From: Alistipes sp. ZOR0009
GTDB taxonomy: Bacteria > Bacteroidota > Bacteroidia > Bacteroidales > ZOR0009
NCBI RefSeq assembly: GCF_000798815.1
Contig: NZ_JTLD01000119.1
Location: 178,572 to 242,571 of the forward strand
DNA: 64,000 bases
Reading direction: 5' to 3'
Shown here in pieces: positions 9,288 through 19,091 of this stretch (the stretch's first letter is position 1; each line of letters opens with the position of its first letter). The translations under genes were made by a program, and so were the position numbers. The notes under the pieces are model-generated. The model was not told the DNA's origin and searched no databases. It saw nothing but the letters and a program-made list of their open reading frames with translations.

Positions 9288-10916
9288 ATGCGAAGGAAAA
9301 TAACACCTTCTCATCGATTTAGACAGCTCATACGGAAGCGCCATCATGGTTATCATCCTCAGCATAACTCCTATAAGTGGTGGGTGCTGGCAAATGTAAT
9401 GATTGGAACATTTATGGCAGTGCTCGATGCGACTATCGTCAATGTGGGGCTGCCTAAAATTATGGCATCGTTTGGTGTTGGTCTTGATAAAATCGAATGG
9501 GTTATAACCGCTTATATGCTTGCTATGGCCGTAATGCTGCCAACCGCTGGTTGGTTGGCTGATAGGTTTGGTTATAAGAGGCTTTACTTCTTGGGTTTAC
9601 TTCTTTTTACATTTGGTTCATTCCTATGCGGGATGTCGGGTAATGAGAATATGCTTATTATTTCACGGATCATACAAGGGTTAGGGGCAGGTGCTATTCA
9701 ACCTGTTGGTATGGCTATTGTAACAAGGGAATTTCCTCCGAAGCAACGAGGGGTTGCCCTTGGTTTTTGGGCTATTTCTGCAGCTGCATCAGTTTCGTTT
9801 GGTCCGCTGATCGGTGGCTATCTTGTTGATAAATTTAGCTGGCCTTTGATTTTTGATGTCAATGTACCAGTGGGGATTATTGGCTTATTGGCTACGCTCG
9901 TTATTCAGCGCGAGTATATTAACCGGAAGGTGAAAGGTTTCGATTTCTGGGGTTTTATAACCATTAGTATATTTCTTCCAGTGATTCTTTATGCCTTAAC
10001 AGAGGGAAATGCTGCAACCAATTCGGCGGGGTGGCATGCTCCTTACATAATGGTTTGCTTTGCAATTGCAGCAGTAGCCTTTGTCGGTTTTATAACGGCT
10101 GAATTAACGGTTAAACATCCTTTGATAGATTTGAAACTACTGGCTAATCATAACTTTGGATTGGCTAATCTGGTCGTTTTTATTTTTAGCCTAGGTATGT
10201 TTGGGAGCACTTTTTTGATGCCAATATACCTTCAAAATGCATTAGGATATACTGCAATTCAATCTGGTGCAGTCTTTTTGCCTGTTGGAATTATTCAAGG
10301 TTTTATTTCGCCTATAGCAGGAATTGCCAGCGATAAAATAAATCCTAAGATACCTATAGCTCTAGGTTTAATGCTTTTGGCTACCTCGTTCTTTCTCAAT
10401 TCGAAGCTTTCGTTTCTTACAGAACGCGATTTTATAATGCTAAGCTTATATCTGAGAGGGTTAGGAATGGGGATGCTGTTTACTCCGCTTAGTGCAATTT
10501 CCTTGTCAGAAATTCCGAGAGATAAGATGGGACAAGCTTCTGGTATTTCTAATGTCGTAAGGCAGCTGGCTGGGAGTTTTGGTGTTGCAATTTTGGCCAC
10601 CATGCTTACAACTCGGGTGAACTATCATACCGAAATGTATTCTCAGAGTGTTAATTCTCAGTCTGAAATTTATAAAGAGGTGGCTAGGAACTCATCAACA
10701 TACATTCGTACTAATGCGGGATATTCTCCAGCAAATGCTCAGCTGCTAGGTCGATCTGTAATTTCTCAGCATCTGTCTAAAGAGGCTTATATACAAGGAG
10801 TAGATGACGATTTTCTTTTAGCAGGGGTTTTTACATTATTGGGAGGCATTCCGCTTTTTTGGCTTCACACAAAAAAGAGTAAAACAAAACAAGAAAAGGG
10901 AGTTCATTATGAATAG
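9288..10916 (+). CDS. DHA2-family (EmrB/QacA) MFS drug efflux transporter
   Basis: A 542-aa protein with about 14 membrane segments. Family motifs: FMAVLDATIVNVGLPKI in helix 1 (motif D1 with the conserved Asp), GWLADRFGYKRLY (motif A), and ISRIIQGLGAGAIQPVGMAI (motif B/C region). It drives proton-coupled export of hydrophobic compounds through the adjacent adaptor and TolC channel. Translationally coupled: 2 intervening bases after the adaptor stop and an 8-base overlap with the downstream gene. Confidence 0.93.
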   Translation: MRRKITPSHRFRQLIRKRHHGYHPQHNSYKWWVLANVMIGTFMAVLDATIVNVGLPKIMASFGVGLDKIEWVITAYMLAMAVMLPTAGWLADRFGYKRLYFLGLLLFTFGSFLCGMSGNENMLIISRIIQGLGAGAIQPVGMAIVTREFPPKQRGVALGFWAISAAASVSFGPLIGGYLVDKFSWPLIFDVNVPVGIIGLLATLVIQREYINRKVKGFDFWGFITISIFLPVILYALTEGNAATNSAGWHAPYIMVCFAIAAVAFVGFITAELTVKHPLIDLKLLANHNFGLANLVVFIFSLGMFGSTFLMPIYLQNALGYTAIQSGAVFLPVGIIQGFISPIAGIASDKINPKIPIALGLMLLATSFFLNSKLSFLTERDFIMLSLYLRGLGMGMLFTPLSAISLSEIPRDKMGQASGISNVVRQLAGSFGVAILATMLTTRVNYHTEMYSQSVNSQSEIYKEVARNSSTYIRTNAGYSPANAQLLGRSVISQHLSKEAYIQGVDDDFLLAGVFTLLGGIPLFWLHTKKSKTKQEKGVHYE

Positions 10917-12219
10917 AAAAGTGCTATTGATATCTGTGATGGTGTGCTTTATTTCCATCAGTTTTGTTGGCGCTGTAAATGCGCAGGTTGCGGATTCTTT
11001 AATTTTGGCAAGTGCTATAAAGGAGGCTGTAAACTCACATCCTACCATATTGCAGGCCCAAGAGGCGCTGAAGATGGCAGATGCAAGAATTGCGCTTTCA
11101 AAATCTAACTATTTGCCAACGGTTGAAGGGAACGCTACCTTTTCAAGCATAGGTCCAGTTCCAAGTGTTGAATTTGCAGGAAAGTCTTTTAAAATGGCTC
11201 CTCAAAATTCGTATAATGCAGGAGTTACCGTTAGCCAGTTGGTATACGATTTTGGACGGAATTCGAATGGTGATGCAGTCGAAGAAGAAAGTAAAAACTT
11301 GGCAGGAATTAATATAGAGCAGGCGAAGCAGCGTATTGCAGCATCTGTTGTAAACAGTTTTTTTACTCTAGTTTATCTTCAGAATGCTATAGCCATTAAA
11401 GAAGAGCAGCTACGTACATTAAATAGACATCTCGAATTTATTTTGAAGAAAAAGGAGACGGGATCGGCAACCGAATATGAGGTTCTATCAACAAAGGTCA
11501 GAATTAGTAGTATCGAAAGTCAGAAAACTGATATAGAAGCGGCTAAAGGTATTCAGCAAAGCGTGATGAATACGCTATTAGGTCGAGACGTAAATGCTGT
11601 GATTGTGGTTGCTAATAGCATTAGTTCTCAATCTTTAGGAATGAATTTGGAGTCTGTTTATAATCATGCTTTATCCAATAGGCGTGATTTGATGGCAATT
11701 TATGAAAAAACCAAAATCGCAGAATTGCGCTATAAGTTTACTCGATCGCAAAATAATCCAACCTTAGCAGCATTTGCAACCGGTGGTGTAAAAAATGGTT
11801 ATACGCCTTATCTAGGAGATCCTAAGTTAAATTATGTCGTAGGGATATCATTAAAAGTTCCAATTTTTGATGCTAATAAAAAGGAGAATAATACATTATT
11901 AGCTCAGTCTTCTATTGTAAGTAGCAGGTTGGATGAGGAGTTGATGCGACGTAGTATAAGTACAGAGATTGTAGAAGCACGTTTAAATATCGAATCAGCA
12001 GAAAAAAAAGTAAAGCAAATAGAATTACAGCTTCAGCAGGCTATTAAGGCTTTACATTTAGCAGAAGTAAGCTACAAAAGTGGGGTTATTACAAATTTAG
12101 ATTTGTTAGATGCAACAACATCTTTGTCTGAAAGTCAACTGAATTTTTTAAAGTCAAAAGTTGATTATACAATTAGTACATATCGCCTTAAAGTAGCAAT
12201 GGGAGATAATCTTTATTGA
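10909..12219 (+). CDS. TolC-family outer-membrane efflux channel
   Basis: A 436-aa protein with a signal peptide (VLLISVMVCFISISFVGAVNAQ) and the duplicated outer-membrane-factor organisation: long Ala/Gln/Leu helices with the NPTL motif (RSQNNPTLAAFATG near 280) and a second helical hairpin (VSYKSGVITNLDLLDA near 388). It forms the outer-membrane duct of the preceding MFS pump. It overlaps the emrB-like gene by 8 bases and ends 5 bases before a strong terminator, closing the operon. Confidence 0.92.
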   Translation: MNRKVLLISVMVCFISISFVGAVNAQVADSLILASAIKEAVNSHPTILQAQEALKMADARIALSKSNYLPTVEGNATFSSIGPVPSVEFAGKSFKMAPQNSYNAGVTVSQLVYDFGRNSNGDAVEEESKNLAGINIEQAKQRIAASVVNSFFTLVYLQNAIAIKEEQLRTLNRHLEFILKKKETGSATEYEVLSTKVRISSIESQKTDIEAAKGIQQSVMNTLLGRDVNAVIVVANSISSQSLGMNLESVYNHALSNRRDLMAIYEKTKIAELRYKFTRSQNNPTLAAFATGGVKNGYTPYLGDPKLNYVVGISLKVPIFDANKKENNTLLAQSSIVSSRLDEELMRRSISTEIVEARLNIESAEKKVKQIELQLQQAIKALHLAEVSYKSGVITNLDLLDATTSLSESQLNFLKSKVDYTISTYRLKVAMGDNLY

Positions 12220-12224
12220 TGTTT

Positions 12225-12268
12225 ACATATAAAAAAGGGGGAGTTAAAACTCCCCCTTTTTTATATGT
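12225..12268. terminator. Strong bidirectional terminator (20-bp stem)
   Basis: A perfect 20-bp inverted repeat around a TAAA loop: an A6 run and GGGGGAGT on the left, ACTCCCCC and a T6 run on the right. The symmetrical A and T runs allow termination of both the rightward tolC operon and the leftward ompA-like gene. Confidence 0.9.
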
Positions 12269-12272
12269 ATTC

Positions 12273-13637
12273 CTAGAATACTAGGAAAATTTCAGATCTA
12301 CGGTTTAGTATTCGTCCTTTCCTTGTTGCGTTGTCTGCAACTGGATTTTCAGAACCCTTACCTAGCGTGGTAATTCTATCTGCAGCAATGCCCTTCTTTA
12401 TTAAGTAATCTCTTACAGCTTTGGCTCGAGATTCAGAAAGAGGATTGTTGATGTTATCGTTACCAGTTATGTCTGTATAGCCATAAATTGTGGCTCCGTA
12501 TTCAGGATTCTCATTAAGTTTCTTAACGACGTTGTCAAGAGTCTTAAATGATTCTTTCTTTAAATCAGCTTTGTTGAGTTCAAACTGAATATTTGGAGGT
12601 AGTGGGTGTTCCTCCTTATTTGGTTGAACTGCAACAGGGCATCCATTATTAGATGCTGGACCTGCTTCATTTGGACATCTGTCGTCAATATCAGGTACTC
12701 CATCTCCATCAGTGTCAGGGCAACCTTGGAATCGAACTAATCCAGGAGTGTCTGGGCATCTGTCGTCGATATCAGCGACACCATCACCGTCTCTATCAGG
12801 ACAACCTTTTAGAGCTGCAGGACCTGCTGCGTCTGGGCATCTATCTTCACTGTCAATTATACCGTCGCCATCGCGGTCTGGACATCCTTGATTTTCTACG
12901 GTACCTGCTTCATTAGGACATTTATCGTCGGCATCAGCAATACCATCTCCATCAGTGTCAGGACAACCTTTAAGTGCAACGACACCAGGAACGGTTGGAC
13001 ATAAGTCGTACTTGTCTTTTACACCATCCTTATCTTGATCTCGCATCTTTCCGAAGCTAAATACAAATCCTACTGAATGGGCTGCGTACTGTTCGTTATG
13101 GCCATTCGTTGGTTGGTGGTCGCGTTTGTCATGGCTGGTAAAGTTGTATAGCAGCTGATACTGCAATGCAAACCAGTTTGTAATGTTTAATTTTAAACCT
13201 CCACCGACAGGAATAATGTAGTCTCTACCGTTCCATACTCTATTGCCATGATAGTGAGCCATCCCCACCCCTGCAGATATGTAAGGAGTAACCAAGGCAT
13301 CTTCTTTAAATATGTACCCATTCGATAATTTGTAGGTTAGAAGAAGACTGACATCAAACTTCTCTCCAAAAAAACGACGATCAGGCGTTTTTTTATACCC
13401 GTATTCGCCATACGAAGAGTAAACACCTAAATCAAATGATGGATTAAGATAGCGATTGATAGAAATCGCACCGAAAGGATAAAAAGCTTTGTCGAATTTA
13501 ATGAAGGCATTCCCTAAATCACCGTTGTACTCGGTTTTACCTCCAAAGAGTCCTATCGACCACTTGTGATCTGAATTTTGGGCGCTTGCCACAGCTACTG
13601 TGCATGCAATGAGCCCCATCAAAATAAACTTTCTCAT
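12273..13637 (-). CDS. OmpA-family protein with thrombospondin type 3 repeats
   Basis: A 454-aa protein. Signal peptide at 1-19; an 8-strand-type barrel region at about 20-195; then five calcium-binding thrombospondin-type-3 repeats (consensus CPDxDGDGxxDxxDxCP) spanning roughly 197-335; and an OmpA/MotB peptidoglycan-binding domain to the C-terminus (ELNKADLKKESFKTLDNV, GYTDITGNDNINNPLSESRA). The protein should tether the outer membrane to peptidoglycan, with the Ca-rich segment as a rigid spacer. This architecture is very common in Bacteroidota. Single-gene unit sharing the terminator of the efflux operon. Confidence 0.92.
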   Translation of the reverse strand: MRKFILMGLIACTVAVASAQNSDHKWSIGLFGGKTEYNGDLGNAFIKFDKAFYPFGAISINRYLNPSFDLGVYSSYGEYGYKKTPDRRFFGEKFDVSLLLTYKLSNGYIFKEDALVTPYISAGVGMAHYHGNRVWNGRDYIIPVGGGLKLNITNWFALQYQLLYNFTSHDKRDHQPTNGHNEQYAAHSVGFVFSFGKMRDQDKDGVKDKYDLCPTVPGVVALKGCPDTDGDGIADADDKCPNEAGTVENQGCPDRDGDGIIDSEDRCPDAAGPAALKGCPDRDGDGVADIDDRCPDTPGLVRFQGCPDTDGDGVPDIDDRCPNEAGPASNNGCPVAVQPNKEEHPLPPNIQFELNKADLKKESFKTLDNVVKKLNENPEYGATIYGYTDITGNDNINNPLSESRAKAVRDYLIKKGIAADRITTLGKGSENPVADNATRKGRILNRRSEIFLVF

Positions 13638-14142
13638 AGATATAAACTAAGTCGTCCTACTCGTAAGGCTTTTCGGAATCGCCCCGTTTTTTAAGTGGTG
13701 TCATGCCTCCACATTCAATTGCATTAGCAGTTTAATGCTAAACCTTACAGATAGAACACAAGTCGTTGGTTGTGTTCAATTTTTATTGAGCTAAAAGTTT
13801 GTTGGTGTTAACTATAATTAGCTTTAGTCTTATTCTGTAATGTCGCGTAAACTTGCTCGCGCTATATTCTCTTGATGTTATTGCTAACATTATTCTAGTT
13901 TCTCATTATATCTCTCTGAAAAAATTTACTTGTTAAATTTTTGGAGGTTTATCTTACTCATATTTTGTGAATCCAATTTACGGTATGACGACTACGTAAG
14001 TCAATGGATATGTTTTATTGACTCCTTGATTTTAAGAATGAAAAACTCTTTTTGAATTATTTTAATGATTTATTGTAGGTGTTCGTTGTGTTGATTGCTG
14101 GCGCATAATTTTTAACTTCGCAAGCATAACGCGTTAGCTGCA
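13638..14142. other. AT-rich intergenic region between divergent genes
   Basis: About 500 bases between the leftward ompA-like gene and the rightward glycosyltransferase. I see no convincing open frame, tRNA or strong hairpin. It must hold the promoters of both genes, but no clean TTTG/TAnnTTTG pair was found. Confidence 0.5.
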
Positions 14143-15459
14143 ATGATTTTGAAAAAAGCTCTTATTATTACCTACTACTGGCCTCCAAGTGGCGGAGCAG
14201 GAGTTCAACGTTGGCTTAAGTTTGTAAAGTATTTGAGGAATTTTGGTTATGAACCAGTTATTTATACTGCAGAGAATGGCGAAATGCCAGTTTATGATCC
14301 GTCTCTACAACATGACATCCCGGCAGGTATTGAGGTAATTAGAACAAAAATATGGGAGCCATACCATTTGTATCGAAAACTTGTTGGACATAAATCTCAG
14401 GATAAGTTAAACACAGGGTTTTTATCAGAAACTTCAAAGCCAAAATTTTCGCAGAAATTTGGAATTTGGGTGAGAGGAAATTTTTTTATTCCAGATGCTC
14501 GTTGTTTTTGGATTAAGCCTTCGGTAAAATACTTGTCGCGATACTTAAAAGAGCATCCTGTAGATGTTATTATATCAACAGGACCTCCGCATTCTATGCA
14601 TATGATTGCGCTAGATCTCAAAAAGAAACTTAACGTTCCTTGGGTTGCCGATTTTAGAGATCCTTGGACAAATATTGATTTCTATAAGGATTTGATGCTC
14701 ACAAAATTGGCGGATTATAGGCATTGTGTGATGGAGCGTAAAGTTGTGAGGGGTGCCGATTATGTGGTAACTGTTACCAAGCAAGATAGGGACGATTACA
14801 TTAAACTTGGAGCCAGAAAAGCAACTACCATTACCAATGGTTATGACGATGATGATTTTAAAGCTGGCGATGTAAAGCCTGACGAGATGTTTACCCTTTC
14901 TCATATAGGAACGATACCTCCGTCTCGTAATCCAGAAGCATTGTGGAAAGCAATTTCTTCTCTAGTCAAAAGAAATACGGATTTTGCAAAAGACTTCAGG
15001 CTTAAGTTGGTTGGTAAGGTGGATGTTTCCGTTCGGGATATGATTAATAGGTATGGGCTTCGTAGTAATGTTGTTTTTATAGATTACTTGCCTCATGCAG
15101 AAGCTGTGCAGCAGCAGCTAAAGTCAAGAGTGTTGCTCCTTTTGGTAAATAATACGCCTAATGCTAAAGGAATTCTTACAGGTAAATTTTTTGAGTACTT
15201 GGCAAGTCGGCGTCCAGTTCTCGCAATAGGACCTGTTGATGGAGAAGTTGCGTCTGTTTTGCAAGATACAGGAGCAGGTTTTTGCTCTGATTTTGCTGAT
15301 GCAGATACTCTATCTGCAAATTTAGAAAGTCTTTATGAGCAGTACCGACTAAATGGAGATTGCCTGTTGAATTCTTCTGGGGCTTCCCAGTTCTCTCGTT
15401 ATAATTTAACTCGCCAAATGGCAGCTGTGTTAGATGTCGTTACGGCAACAAGAGGGTAG
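14143..15459 (+). CDS. Family 4 glycosyltransferase
   Basis: A 438-aa GT-B-fold enzyme. The N-terminus (ITYYWPPSGGAGVQRWLKFVKYL) is the acceptor-side Rossmann loop typical of GT4 enzymes of surface polysaccharide pathways; the C-terminal half contains SHIGTIPPSRNPEAL and LTGKFFEYLASRRPVLAIGP, the sugar-nucleotide-binding segment with the conserved K-x-x-E-Y-L. It transfers a sugar from a nucleotide donor to a glycan or lipid acceptor at the cytoplasmic face. It lies 23 bases before wecB, suggesting a shared role in a cell-surface glycan. Donor and acceptor cannot be assigned. Confidence 0.85.
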   Translation: MILKKALIITYYWPPSGGAGVQRWLKFVKYLRNFGYEPVIYTAENGEMPVYDPSLQHDIPAGIEVIRTKIWEPYHLYRKLVGHKSQDKLNTGFLSETSKPKFSQKFGIWVRGNFFIPDARCFWIKPSVKYLSRYLKEHPVDVIISTGPPHSMHMIALDLKKKLNVPWVADFRDPWTNIDFYKDLMLTKLADYRHCVMERKVVRGADYVVTVTKQDRDDYIKLGARKATTITNGYDDDDFKAGDVKPDEMFTLSHIGTIPPSRNPEALWKAISSLVKRNTDFAKDFRLKLVGKVDVSVRDMINRYGLRSNVVFIDYLPHAEAVQQQLKSRVLLLLVNNTPNAKGILTGKFFEYLASRRPVLAIGPVDGEVASVLQDTGAGFCSDFADADTLSANLESLYEQYRLNGDCLLNSSGASQFSRYNLTRQMAAVLDVVTATRG

Positions 15460-15482
15460 TGAACAATTTTATTTGAAAAGAA

Positions 15483-16556
15483 ATGAGGAAGATAATTACA
15501 ATAGTTGGAGCTCGTCCCCAATTCGTAAAAGCCGCAGCGGTGTCGCGTGCTATTGCGAAAACAAGCATTAAAGAAGTGCTGGTCCACACCGGGCAGCATT
15601 TTGATAAGAATATGTCCGATGTTTTTTTCGAGGAGATGGAAATCCCTGTTCCTAACTATAATCTGGACATACATAGTCTGAGCCACGGTGCAATGACTGG
15701 GCGAATGATTGAAAAGATTGAGGAGATTCTTCTGGTCGAAAAACCTGATGGATTGATGGTTTATGGGGATACTAATTCAACTTTGGCTGGAGCCATTGCT
15801 GCATCAAAATTACATATCCCAATTATCCATGTAGAAGCTGGTTTAAGATCCTTCAATATGATGATGCCAGAGGAGGTTAACCGTATTCTTACAGATCGCA
15901 TATCGAGCCTTTTGTTTTGTCCCACCGATGCCGCAATATCAAATCTAAAGAGGGAAGGATTTGATGGCTATGGGGCAAAGGTGGTTAAAAATGGAGATGT
16001 AATGCAGGATGCTGCGCTTTTCTATGCTGCTCGTTCTGCTGCTAAATCTCGCATTATTTCAGATCTAGGGTTGGAGAGTGGATTTGTGTTAGCTACGCTA
16101 CATCGACAAGAAAATACGGACGATCCACAAAAATTACGATCAATAATAAATGGGTTAAATGCTGTAAATCGAGAGGCGCGAGTCGTGGTTCCTCTACACC
16201 CCAGAACTCGTAGCATATTAGCGAAACAGGGGATAAATCCAGAGTTTGATGTTGTTGATCCTGTTGGATATTTTGATATGGTTGAACTACTTAAGCATTG
16301 CTCTCTGGTCGTTACTGATAGCGGAGGTGTTCAGAAAGAAGCCTTCTTTTTTAGGAAGCCATGCATAACAGTTCGAGAACAAACAGAGTGGGTTGAACTC
16401 GTTGATGGAGGTTTTAATACCTTGGTTGGCGCAGATACTAACCTGTTGATTAGTGCGTTTAATCAGGCAAAAAATAAAAAATGCAATTTTGATGTTAACC
16501 TTTACGGGAACGGGGTGGCATCTCAAATTGTGGCACAGGAGATTGAAGCTTTTTAG
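15483..16556 (+). CDS. wecB: UDP-N-acetylglucosamine 2-epimerase (non-hydrolysing)
   Basis: A 357-aa enzyme, normal family length. Characteristic motifs: GARPQFVKAAAVSRAI at the N-terminus, HTGQHFDKNMSDVFF, HVEAGLRSFN near 120, LHPRT, and TDSGGVQKEAFF near 280, with the UDP-binding Ser/Gly and Glu residues. It interconverts UDP-GlcNAc and UDP-ManNAc, providing ManNAc for surface polysaccharide. It probably forms an operon with the preceding glycosyltransferase. Confidence 0.92.
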   Translation: MRKIITIVGARPQFVKAAAVSRAIAKTSIKEVLVHTGQHFDKNMSDVFFEEMEIPVPNYNLDIHSLSHGAMTGRMIEKIEEILLVEKPDGLMVYGDTNSTLAGAIAASKLHIPIIHVEAGLRSFNMMMPEEVNRILTDRISSLLFCPTDAAISNLKREGFDGYGAKVVKNGDVMQDAALFYAARSAAKSRIISDLGLESGFVLATLHRQENTDDPQKLRSIINGLNAVNREARVVVPLHPRTRSILAKQGINPEFDVVDPVGYFDMVELLKHCSLVVTDSGGVQKEAFFFRKPCITVREQTEWVELVDGGFNTLVGADTNLLISAFNQAKNKKCNFDVNLYGNGVASQIVAQEIEAF

Positions 16557-16665
16557 TTCATTTAAAAGCCATTCATCTTTAGAAATCGAAATGTTTTTTA
16601 CTTTTACGAGTTAATTGCAGACAGGTTGTTTGCATGCTAGTATTTTTTTAACGATAAAATAGCCA

Positions 16666-19086
16666 ATGCATCCACTTTTGAAGAAATCGTTGCCACATAT
16701 TGCGGCCATTCTATTTTTCTTGGGATTATCTTATGCGTATTTTGCACCTCAGCTGCAGGGTAAGCACCTGCAGCAGAGCGATACGGAGCAATTTTTAGGA
16801 ATGTCGAAAGAGATAGTCGACTATAGAGCGGCAACTGGTGAGGAGGCGCTTTGGACTGACAGCATGTTTGGCGGAATGCCCGCTTACTTGATATCAACTG
16901 TTTATAAAACAAACTATATTCGATACGTTGATGACTTTTTTCAGTTGGGGCACTCTCGTCCAGCGAGTTTCCTTTTTATTATGCTCGTCGGAAGTTACAT
17001 CCTGATGCTCGCTTTTGGAATGAATCCTTGGTTGGGTATTATTGGCTCATTGGCTCTTTCATTATCGTCGTACTACTTTATTATTATTGCAGTAGGGCAT
17101 AACTCGAAGATGATTGCAATTGCATACTTAGTCGCTCTTATTGGAAGTATTGTTCTTGCTTATCGACGAAAAATGTGGCTAGGAGTGTCTTTAGCAGCGT
17201 TGTTTTTAGGGTTGGAATTATATTCGGGGCACCCACAAATTACCTATTATGGTGGATTTTTGGTGTTCTTTTTCTTGGTGGCAGAGTTTATTCGTTCGTA
17301 TAAAGAAAAGATTGTAAGTCAATTTGTAAAGGTTTCTGCGGCGTTAACCATTTCGTTAATTCTAGGGATTGGTGCAAACTTTTCTCATTTGTATTTAGTT
17401 TGGGATTACGGTAAAGATTCCATACGTGGAAAAAGCGAGCTTACTCACAATCAGGAAAATAAAACGACAGGTTTAGATAAAGATTATGCCTTGGCTTGGA
17501 GTTATGGAATTGCAGAATCTTTCAATATGTTCATTCCTAACTTGATGGGAGGTTCTTCTGTGGTTGGACTTAAAACAGATGGCGAAACTGCCAAAGTTTT
17601 ATCGCAGGTAGGTTACCCTGCTGATGCAGCAACCCAGATACCTTCATATTGGGGGCCGCAGCCAATGACGATGGGGCCTGTATATATTGGAGCTGTTGTT
17701 ATTTTCTTCTTCATACTGGGGCTGTTTTATATAAAGGGAACATCAAAGTGGTGGCTTGTAGGAGCGACCATTCTTTCTATTCTTTTAGCGTGGGGAAGTA
17801 ACTTGCTGTTCTTTTCTGAGTTCTTCTTGTCCTATTTCCCAATGTATAGTAAGTTTCGTACTGTTTCAATGGTTCTTGTTATTGCAGAAATTGCGGTTCC
17901 GATACTTGCAATGCTTGCCCTTAAGAAAATGCTTGAGCCCAATTTTAATAAAGAAGAGGGAATTCATGGATTGAAATGGGCTACTGGTATTGCTGGTGGA
18001 GTTGCGCTATTTTTTGCATTGTTTGGAGGATCGATGTTTAACTTCCTTTCTACTAATGACCAGCAGTTACCAAAAGAACTGCTAGGCGCAATTGCGACCG
18101 ACAGAGCAGCTCTTTTGTCTGCTGATGCTTGGCGTACTTTTGCGTTTGTTGTAGTAGCGGCAGCGGCATCTTGGCTTTTGATCACAAAGAAGATAAAGTC
18201 ACCTCTGTTTTTGGGTGCAATAGGGTTGCTCATTCTTGTAGATATGATTCCTGTAAATCACAGGTATTTGAATGAGAAAAATTGGGTTCCGGCTATGCAA
18301 GCTGCAGTTCCTTTTACACCTAGTCAAGCCGATCAGGCCATAATGAAGGATACTACTCACTATCGCGTACTCAATCTTTCTGTTAATCCGTTTAATGATG
18401 CTTCTACGTCATACTTCCATAAATCGGTAGGAGGGTATCATGCTGCCAAGATGCGACGTTATCAAGAGTTGATAGATTTTCATCTATCTCAAAATAACAT
18501 GGCGGCATTTAATATGCTTAATACCAAGTATATTATTGTTCCAGATCAAAAAAGTCAAACTCTTCAAGTTCAGGTGAATAGTGGTGCCCTTGGTAATGCT
18601 TGGTTTGTGAATGAAATTAAGATGGTTCCGAATGCGGATGCTGAAATTGAGGCCTTGAAGGGGTTTGATCCTAAGCACTTGGCTATTGTTGATAAGCGTT
18701 TTGAGAAGGAACTCGGATCATTTAAATCAAGTGCAGATACAGCTGGGAGTATTGTTTTGACCAAATATAAGCCGAACTATCTAAGCTATCATTCGAACAA
18801 TAAAACAGAGCAATTGGCCGTTTTCTCCGAAATATACTATGAAAAAGGTTGGGATGCGTATATTGATGGAAAGTTAGCCCCTTATTTAAGAGCTAATTAC
18901 GTTCTTCGTGCAATGGTTATTCCTGCTGGTGAGCATACTGTTGAGTTTAAATTTCAGCCAGTAATGTTTAAGGTTGGTAAAATCGTCGACTTGGCTTGTT
19001 CTTTGACATTAATTTTATTGGCAATAGGCATTATTGGGGTTGAGTTATATCGTTTAGGTTGTCCAAAAAAGAACCAACTTAGTTAG
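16666..19086 (+). CDS. YfhO-like polytopic membrane protein
   Basis: An 806-aa protein with about 12 membrane helices and a C-terminal extracytoplasmic domain (about residues 540-770). The start sits 109 bases after wecB. The N-terminal region (DTEQFLGMSKEIVDYRA, TDSMFGGMPAY) and the late LAVFSEIYYEKGWDAYIDGK segment are typical of the YfhO family, GT-C-like membrane proteins proposed to glycosylate envelope polymers. Bacteroidota often carry one near ftsX and uppP, as here. The reaction catalysed is unproven. Confidence 0.85.
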   Translation: MHPLLKKSLPHIAAILFFLGLSYAYFAPQLQGKHLQQSDTEQFLGMSKEIVDYRAATGEEALWTDSMFGGMPAYLISTVYKTNYIRYVDDFFQLGHSRPASFLFIMLVGSYILMLAFGMNPWLGIIGSLALSLSSYYFIIIAVGHNSKMIAIAYLVALIGSIVLAYRRKMWLGVSLAALFLGLELYSGHPQITYYGGFLVFFFLVAEFIRSYKEKIVSQFVKVSAALTISLILGIGANFSHLYLVWDYGKDSIRGKSELTHNQENKTTGLDKDYALAWSYGIAESFNMFIPNLMGGSSVVGLKTDGETAKVLSQVGYPADAATQIPSYWGPQPMTMGPVYIGAVVIFFFILGLFYIKGTSKWWLVGATILSILLAWGSNLLFFSEFFLSYFPMYSKFRTVSMVLVIAEIAVPILAMLALKKMLEPNFNKEEGIHGLKWATGIAGGVALFFALFGGSMFNFLSTNDQQLPKELLGAIATDRAALLSADAWRTFAFVVVAAAASWLLITKKIKSPLFLGAIGLLILVDMIPVNHRYLNEKNWVPAMQAAVPFTPSQADQAIMKDTTHYRVLNLSVNPFNDASTSYFHKSVGGYHAAKMRRYQELIDFHLSQNNMAAFNMLNTKYIIVPDQKSQTLQVQVNSGALGNAWFVNEIKMVPNADAEIEALKGFDPKHLAIVDKRFEKELGSFKSSADTAGSIVLTKYKPNYLSYHSNNKTEQLAVFSEIYYEKGWDAYIDGKLAPYLRANYVLRAMVIPAGEHTVEFKFQPVMFKVGKIVDLACSLTLILLAIGIIGVELYRLGCPKKNQLS

Positions 19087-19091
19087 GGATT

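Noticed and set aside
12653..12916. Plus-strand frame rich in His and Leu opposite the OmpA-like gene
   Set aside because: It is the antisense shadow of the thrombospondin-type-3 repeats.
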